A DNA stretch of 64,000 nucleotides from Micromonospora trifolii. Lineage in GTDB: Bacteria > Actinomycetota > Actinomycetes > Mycobacteriales > Micromonosporaceae. The notes beneath the pieces were generated by a model that had not been told where the DNA came from, did no database searches, and saw only the letters and a program-made list of their open reading frames with translations. The position numbers were made by a program, and so were the translations under genes. Shown in pieces: positions 60,131-64,000 of this stretch; position 1 is the stretch's first letter, and each line of letters begins with the position of its first letter. Location of the stretch: contig NZ_JAKKFD010000027.1 in the NCBI RefSeq assembly GCF_022229005.1, positions 62,001 to 126,000 on the forward strand. Reading direction: 5' to 3'.

Positions 60131-61990
60131 CTAGACCCGCCACGTCCAGGCGTCGGCGATGCGGGTGGGTGGGCCGTAGAGCTGCTCCAGGGTCGCGCGC
60201 AGGGCTTCGGCGTGGGGGGCGTCGTCGGTCAACGCCACGCAGGAGGCGCCCCAGAAGTCCGCGTCGCGAACGGCCTGGCGGCGCTGCTCGTCGCCGATGG
60301 CCGGCTGGTCGCCGCGCCGGGCGACATCGGCCAGTAGCGCCGAGGTGGGCTGCTTGAAGGTGCCCATCGCCGCGGTGCCGCCCCTCCCGTACGGGCCGAT
60401 GAAGAAGCCTTCCGGCAGCCCGAAACCGGCGTCGGCGGCGGTCGCCCAGCGCATCGGCCAGGGCTCCTTCGGGGTGGGCAGTGGCACCGGGACCAGCACC
60501 CCGCCCGGCGGTACGCACTGCCGCCAGTGGCCACCGGTGATGAATTCCGGCACGGCGGGTCGTCCGGCGGTGGGCAGGGGCGTCGGAAAGATCGGCAGCA
60601 GCGCCACACCGACGGCCAGGGGCACCAGGCGTCGTGCCGGACCGGAGCTGCGCAGGGCCCGGTCGACAGCGAGCACCAGCAGCGTCGCGACGATCGGCAG
60701 CAACGCCAGCGCGAACCGCATCGGCAACGCCCCGTCCACCACCGGCAGCCCTCCGATCAGGGCGTACGGACCGGGGATCGCCGTCCTGGTGCCGCCGAGC
60801 ACCACCTCCGGGCCGAGCGACAGTGCCCCCATCACCAGGCCCGCCACGACGCACGCGAAGACCAGCCGGCGTCGCCCGGCCCAGATCGCGCAGACCGCGG
60901 CGACCAGCAGCAGTGGCCAGCCGAGGAAGGTGTTGTACTCGGCGGGGCCGGTGGTCAGCCGGGCGGATTCGCCGCTGCCAGCCACCGACAGTGGAGAGAG
61001 CGTCCACCAACTGCTCAGGTCGGCGGAGAAGTAGGCCGGGGTGAACATCCCGTCGGCGACCCCCTGTGGCCCGGCGAACTGGAACCACAGCGGATAGCCG
61101 AGCACCAGCAGGGCGAGCCCGGCGGCGATCGCCAACCCGCCGACGAACCCGGGGAGCGCCCGGCGGGCCAGGTCCCGGTCCGCCACGGCGTAGCTGATCG
61201 CCATCACCAGCAGTGTGATCGCGGCGAGGAAGAGCACCTCCTCGCCGATGAAGACCTGCGCGGTCACCGCGCCGGCCAGCCCCGCCGCGGAGGTGAGGAG
61301 TCGACGGCGGTCCGGGCCGGCGGCTCGGGTACGGCCTGCCTGCTCGGAGATGCCGGGCCCCGGGTCGGCCGCCCGCAGCAGCCGGACCACCAGCCAGACG
61401 ATCACCGGCACCAGCCACTGTGCGGTCATGTGCAGGTGGCTGTTGCTCTGCGAGACGATGCCGGGTCCGAATCCGCACAGCCCGCCGCCGAGTGCGGCGG
61501 CCACCGGCCGGACGCGCAGCGTCCGGTGGAAGAGCAGGTACCAGGCGAGTGCGGTGCCGGCGAGGTTGGCGGCGGCGAGCAGCGCGAAGGTGACCGGGGC
61601 GCCCAGCAGCAGGGTGACCGGCGCGAAGAGGACGCCGAGGGCGATCACCGTGGTGTTGGCCATCAGGTTGACGCCGTCGGGGGCGTTGAGCCGGTCGGTG
61701 AGCAGGTCGAAGTCGCCGAGCAGCGCACGGGCGTCCACCGCCAGGAACCACTCGTAGAGGGCCTGGTCCTCCGGGTTGAGTGCCAGGATGCGGCCGCCCG
61801 GGTCGGGCCACAGCCCGTGGGTGAGCCAGCCGGCCAGCACCGCGAAGATCAGGGCGGCCATCAGGTCCGCCCGGTGTCGGCGGACGGCGGCCAGCAGCCG
61901 GGTGGCCCGGGGTCGGCGGTTGACCTGATCGGCGAGGCGGAATGCCTGCTCAGGGGCGGCGTCGGGGGCCGTGGGGGCTGCGCTGCTCAC
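60131..61990 (-). CDS. large GT-C-like multi-pass membrane protein
   Basis: A 619-residue protein with about eleven to thirteen membrane helices and a C-terminal exterior domain (about 480-619). The first loop after helix 1 (GGRILALNPEDQALYEWFLA near 67-86) has the acidic-rich position expected of GT-C glycosyltransferases, and HLHMTAQW and YNTFLGW motifs occur later. It probably transfers sugars from prenyl-phosphate donors, but no family was identified with certainty. The GTG at 61990 follows TAGGGT by 7 nt; the longer open frame runs into the tRNA gene and is rejected. Confidence 0.75.
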   Translation of the reverse strand: MSSAAPTAPDAAPEQAFRLADQVNRRPRATRLLAAVRRHRADLMAALIFAVLAGWLTHGLWPDPGGRILALNPEDQALYEWFLAVDARALLGDFDLLTDRLNAPDGVNLMANTTVIALGVLFAPVTLLLGAPVTFALLAAANLAGTALAWYLLFHRTLRVRPVAAALGGGLCGFGPGIVSQSNSHLHMTAQWLVPVIVWLVVRLLRAADPGPGISEQAGRTRAAGPDRRRLLTSAAGLAGAVTAQVFIGEEVLFLAAITLLVMAISYAVADRDLARRALPGFVGGLAIAAGLALLVLGYPLWFQFAGPQGVADGMFTPAYFSADLSSWWTLSPLSVAGSGESARLTTGPAEYNTFLGWPLLLVAAVCAIWAGRRRLVFACVVAGLVMGALSLGPEVVLGGTRTAIPGPYALIGGLPVVDGALPMRFALALLPIVATLLVLAVDRALRSSGPARRLVPLAVGVALLPIFPTPLPTAGRPAVPEFITGGHWRQCVPPGGVLVPVPLPTPKEPWPMRWATAADAGFGLPEGFFIGPYGRGGTAAMGTFKQPTSALLADVARRGDQPAIGDEQRRQAVRDADFWGASCVALTDDAPHAEALRATLEQLYGPPTRIADAWTWRV

Positions 61991-61997
61991 GGCATCG

Positions 61998-62003
61998 ACC
62001 CTA
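61998..62003 (-). promoter_or_regulatory. -10 element of probable leaderless promoter
   Basis: TAGGGT on the minus strand, 7 nt before the GTG at 61990. Confidence 0.4.
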
Positions 62004-62091
62004 ATGTGGCCAGGCCGGCGGGGTACGCCGGGTCGCCGTAGACCGGCTACGGTGACACTGCACCAGGCGTGTCGGCGCGCCGGTGCCACTC

Positions 62092-62172
62092 GCCCGGGTG
62101 GTGGAAAGGCAGACACGGCCGCCTTAAAAGCGGCTGCCGAAAGGCGTGCGGGTTCGACCCCCGCCCCGGGCA
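62092..62172 (+). tRNA. tRNA-Leu (anticodon UAA)
   Basis: Acceptor GCCCGGG (62092-62098) pairs with CCCGGGC (62165-62171), with discriminator A62172. The anticodon stem GCCGC/GCGGC encloses loop CTTAAAA, anticodon TAA at 62125-62127. A long variable arm (GCC-gaaa-GGC) makes it class II, and the T arm is GCGGG-TTCGACC-CCCGC. CCA is not encoded. UUA codons are very rare in such genomes; in Streptomyces the UUA-reading tRNA (bldA) gates development, so this is the equivalent gene. Confidence 0.95.
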
Positions 62173-62221
62173 CCGGTCGACTCACACATTCTCATTCGTG
62201 ATCTCCAGGACTTGGCTCTGC

Positions 62222-62256
62222 CGTTTACTCTTGGAGGGCACGTTCACGTGCAAACG
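62222..62256 (+). promoter_or_regulatory. hairpin in leader of BI-1-like gene
   Basis: GCACG-ttca-CGTGC (62238-62251) with an outer CGTTT (62222-62226)/AAACG (62252-62256) pair, 23 nt before the GTG. It may be a leader hairpin or an operator. Confidence 0.4.
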
Positions 62257-62278
62257 ACCCCCTGAGGGAGGCCAGACA

Positions 62279-63094
62279 GTGAAGACCTCGAACCCGGTGC
62301 TCGCCCGGCTCGGCCAAGCGGCCGAGCGGGAGCGCTCCGCCGGGTACGCCCCGGCCGGGCCGTACGGACAGCCCGGCATTCCCCAGCAGTACCCGTCCCA
62401 GGCCGACTACCCGGCCGCGCCGCCGACCGTGGCGCCGATGACCGTCGACGACGTGGTCGTCAAGACGGTCGCTCTGCTCGGCATTCTCGGCATCACCGCC
62501 GCGGCCGCCTGGGTGCTCGTGCCCGACGCGCTGGTCGGTACCGCCTGGATCGGCGCGGCGGTGGTCGGCCTGGTCCTCGGCTTGATCATCTCGTTCTCCC
62601 GGATGGCCAACCCGGCGCTCGTGATCGCGTACGCGGTCGTCGAGGGTGTCTTCGTCGGCATGGTCAGCAAGGCGTTCGAGACGGCCTACGACGGCATCGT
62701 GCTCCAGGCCGCCGCAGCCAGCTTCGGCATCTTCTTCCTGATGGCGATGCTCTACCGGGCGAAGGTCATCCGGGCCACCCCGGCCTTCGTCAAGGGCATG
62801 ATCGCCGTCATGGTCGGCCTCTTCGCCGTCATGATGATCAACCTGGTGCTGGCGCTGTTCGGTGTCAACACCGGCCTGCGCGACGGCAGCCCGCTCGCCA
62901 TCGGCTTCAGCCTGGTCTGCATCGTGGTCGCCTCGCTGAGCTTCGTGCTCAGCTTCAAGGAGATCGAGGACGGCGTCCGGATGGGCCTGCCCCAGCGCTA
63001 CTCCTGGGTGGCCGCGTTCGGCATCCTGGTCAGCCTGGTCTGGCTCTACATCGAGATCCTGCGCCTGCTGAGCTACTTCCAGGGCGACGACTGA
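62279..63094 (+). CDS. Bax inhibitor-1/YccA-type membrane protein, copy 1
   Basis: A 271-residue protein. A cytoplasmic Pro/Tyr/Gln-rich N-terminus (1-55) is followed by seven membrane helices from about 62 to 265. The conserved start MTVDDVVVKTV and the C-terminal segments SFKEIEDGVRMGLPQRYSW and WLYIEILRLLSYF match the actinobacterial BI-1/YccA-like group. Relatives have been linked to calcium leak or membrane stress. The GTG at 62279 has GAGGGAGG 8-15 nt upstream. Confidence 0.88.
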   Translation: MKTSNPVLARLGQAAERERSAGYAPAGPYGQPGIPQQYPSQADYPAAPPTVAPMTVDDVVVKTVALLGILGITAAAAWVLVPDALVGTAWIGAAVVGLVLGLIISFSRMANPALVIAYAVVEGVFVGMVSKAFETAYDGIVLQAAAASFGIFFLMAMLYRAKVIRATPAFVKGMIAVMVGLFAVMMINLVLALFGVNTGLRDGSPLAIGFSLVCIVVASLSFVLSFKEIEDGVRMGLPQRYSWVAAFGILVSLVWLYIEILRLLSYFQGDD

Positions 63095-63114
63095 CCTCGT
63101 CCGCACTGCCGACC

Positions 63115-63148
63115 GGCGCCCGTCCCCACGCCAGTGGGGGCGGGCGCC
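63115..63148 (+). terminator. strong terminator between tandem paralogues
   Basis: A 15-bp stem (one U-G) GGCGCCCGTCCCCAC/GTGGGGGCGGGCGCC with loop gcca. Confidence 0.85.
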
Positions 63149-63243
63149 GTCGTCCGCGCCGTTTGCCCGCCGCCGCCGGTCCGCCCGGGGCAGAGTGACG
63201 TCAAGGACACATGCCCTGGGGTACGCGGGCGAAGGAGGCGGCG

Positions 63244-64000
63244 GTGCGCAGCAACAACCCGGTGCTCAACCGGCTGGACGAGACCGGCCGGGTGGAGTCC
63301 CGGGTGCTCGGCGCCCGTGACGTCGAGCCGATGACCGTCGACGACGTGGTGGTCCGTACCGTCGGGTTGCTGCTGGTGACCGGCGTGGCCGCGGCGGTGT
63401 CCTGGGCGCTGATCCCCGACGCGGCGTGGCTGGGTGCCGCGCTGGCCGGCAGTGCACTCGCCTCGATCGCGCTGGTCCTGGTCATCTCGCTGCGGGGGAT
63501 CACCAATCCGGTGCCGATCGTCGGCTACGCCATCCTCCAGGGGCTGCTGCTGGGGGTGGCGAGCCGCACCTTCGAGCAGGTCTATCCGGGCATCGTGGTG
63601 CAGGCGGTGGCCGGCACCTTCGGCGTCTTCCTCGGCATGGCGGCGCTCTACCGGGCCCGGGTGATCCGGGCGACGCCCCGGCTGGCCCGCCTGGTGATCG
63701 GCACCCTGCTCGGCATCGCCGTGCTCAGCGTGGTCAACCTGGTGTCGTACCTGATCACCGGGCGGTCGGGCCTGGCGGTCTACAGCGTCAGCGGGGAGGT
63801 CGGCTGGCTGCCGTACGCCTTCTCGGTGGTGGCCATCATCGCCGGGGCGTTCAGCTTCATCCTCGACTTCGATCTCGTCGAGCGCTCGGTGCGCGACGGT
63901 CGAGCCCGTCGGTACGCGTGGCTGAGCGCGTTCGGCCTGCTCACCGGGTTGGTCTTCCTCTACTGGCAGTTGCTGCGGCTGCTCAGTTACCTGCGCCGCT
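63244..64000 (+). CDS. Bax inhibitor-1/YccA-type membrane protein, copy 2, 3' end beyond window
   Basis: At least 252 residues, open at the window end. It parallels copy 1: VRSNNPVLNRLDETGR, then MTVDDVVVRTVGLLL, seven helices and FDLVERSVRDGRARRYAW and LYWQLLRLLSYL near the end. It lacks the long Pro/Tyr-rich N-terminus. The GTG at 63244 has AAGGAGG 6-12 nt upstream. Only a few codons are probably missing. The gene pair is a tandem duplication with considerable divergence. Confidence 0.88.
   Translation, partial: MRSNNPVLNRLDETGRVESRVLGARDVEPMTVDDVVVRTVGLLLVTGVAAAVSWALIPDAAWLGAALAGSALASIALVLVISLRGITNPVPIVGYAILQGLLLGVASRTFEQVYPGIVVQAVAGTFGVFLGMAALYRARVIRATPRLARLVIGTLLGIAVLSVVNLVSYLITGRSGLAVYSVSGEVGWLPYAFSVVAIIAGAFSFILDFDLVERSVRDGRARRYAWLSAFGLLTGLVFLYWQLLRLLSYLRR

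Noticed and set aside
62092..62172. tRNA-Leu as an integration site for a mobile element
   Set aside because: No integrase, excisionase or duplicated tRNA 3' end is visible on either side within the window.
61991..62185. N-terminal extension of the GT-C-like protein gene
   Set aside because: The extended frame reads through the tRNA gene in antisense; GTG 61990 with its TAGGGT hexamer is far more plausible.

Overview
The window is 64 kb of very GC-rich chromosome with dense genes, frequent GTG starts, many 4-nt stop/start overlaps (ATGA, GTGA) and few intergenic gaps. Product types and gene neighbourhoods (mfd-lipoprotein-mazG, eno-ftsB-like-DUF501-ppx, glpX/DUF4245, xseA/xseB/ispH, PIN-PhoH, a Z-farnesyl diphosphate synthase-like enzyme) match the conserved core of Actinobacteria and parallel Mycobacterium tuberculosis Rv1020-Rv1026 and Rv1086-Rv1110. 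Base composition and repeats suggest a Micromonospora-like organism; this is an inference, as no 16S rRNA is present. No prophage, integrase, transposase, CRISPR array or biosynthetic cluster was seen, so this is mainly a housekeeping region.

Layout. 0-9.9 kb: biotin ligase (5' end outside the window), PH-domain membrane protein, a minus-strand GtrA/GtrA/MaoC group, GTP-dependent PEP carboxykinase behind a candidate Rex operator, a membrane protein, a geranylgeranyl-reductase-type flavoprotein, a cis-prenyltransferase and trehalose-6-phosphate phosphatase. 9.9-12 kb: a small-gene island in which an HTH regulator is divergent from three coupled small ORFs, with TGTCACG boxes between. 12-20 kb: PIN-PhoH ATPase, secreted lysozyme-like protein, rhomboid protease, ferredoxin-NADP reductase, an Asp-box membrane protein, and a TetR/epimerase pair with two palindromic operators. 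20-27 kb: DMT exporter-glpX, DUF4245, a lipoprotein behind a structured leader, xseAB, ispH, a small lipoprotein. 27-36.6 kb: large secreted subtilase, rmuC, a Gly/Asp-repeat protein, PEP carboxylase, an ABC-2-like membrane protein. 36.9-50 kb: mfd, SurA-N-type lipoprotein, mazG, DUF885 peptidase, nudC, lipoprotein, enolase, FtsB-like protein, DUF501, N-acetylglutamate synthase, exopolyphosphatase. 50-60 kb: PadR-HAAS module, dienelactone hydrolase-udgB, a DUF4129-MoxR-DUF58 operon, ndh. 60-64 kb: a large membrane protein, tRNA-Leu(UAA), and two tandem Bax-inhibitor-1-like genes, the second cut by the window end.

Shared logic. PEP/C3-C4 metabolism is strongly represented (pckG, ppc, eno, glpX). 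Envelope functions recur (GtrA, prenyl chain synthesis, lysozyme-like protein, FtsB-like, lipoproteins), as do DNA repair functions (mfd, xseAB, rmuC, udgB). Nine genes have a TAnnnT hexamer 5-7 nt before the start codon and no clear Shine-Dalgarno, as expected of leaderless transcripts.

The most unusual signals are non-coding: (1) a family of intergenic inverted repeats built on GATC-ATGAAGTTATTG-like arms, about six in 64 kb; (2) a 42-47-nt repeat supplying the stop codon of two genes in the MoxR operon; (3) three consecutive perfect stem-loops in the leader of the lipoprotein gene at 22.9 kb; (4) the TGTCACG box cluster in the small-gene island. No clearly new protein-coding system could be established.
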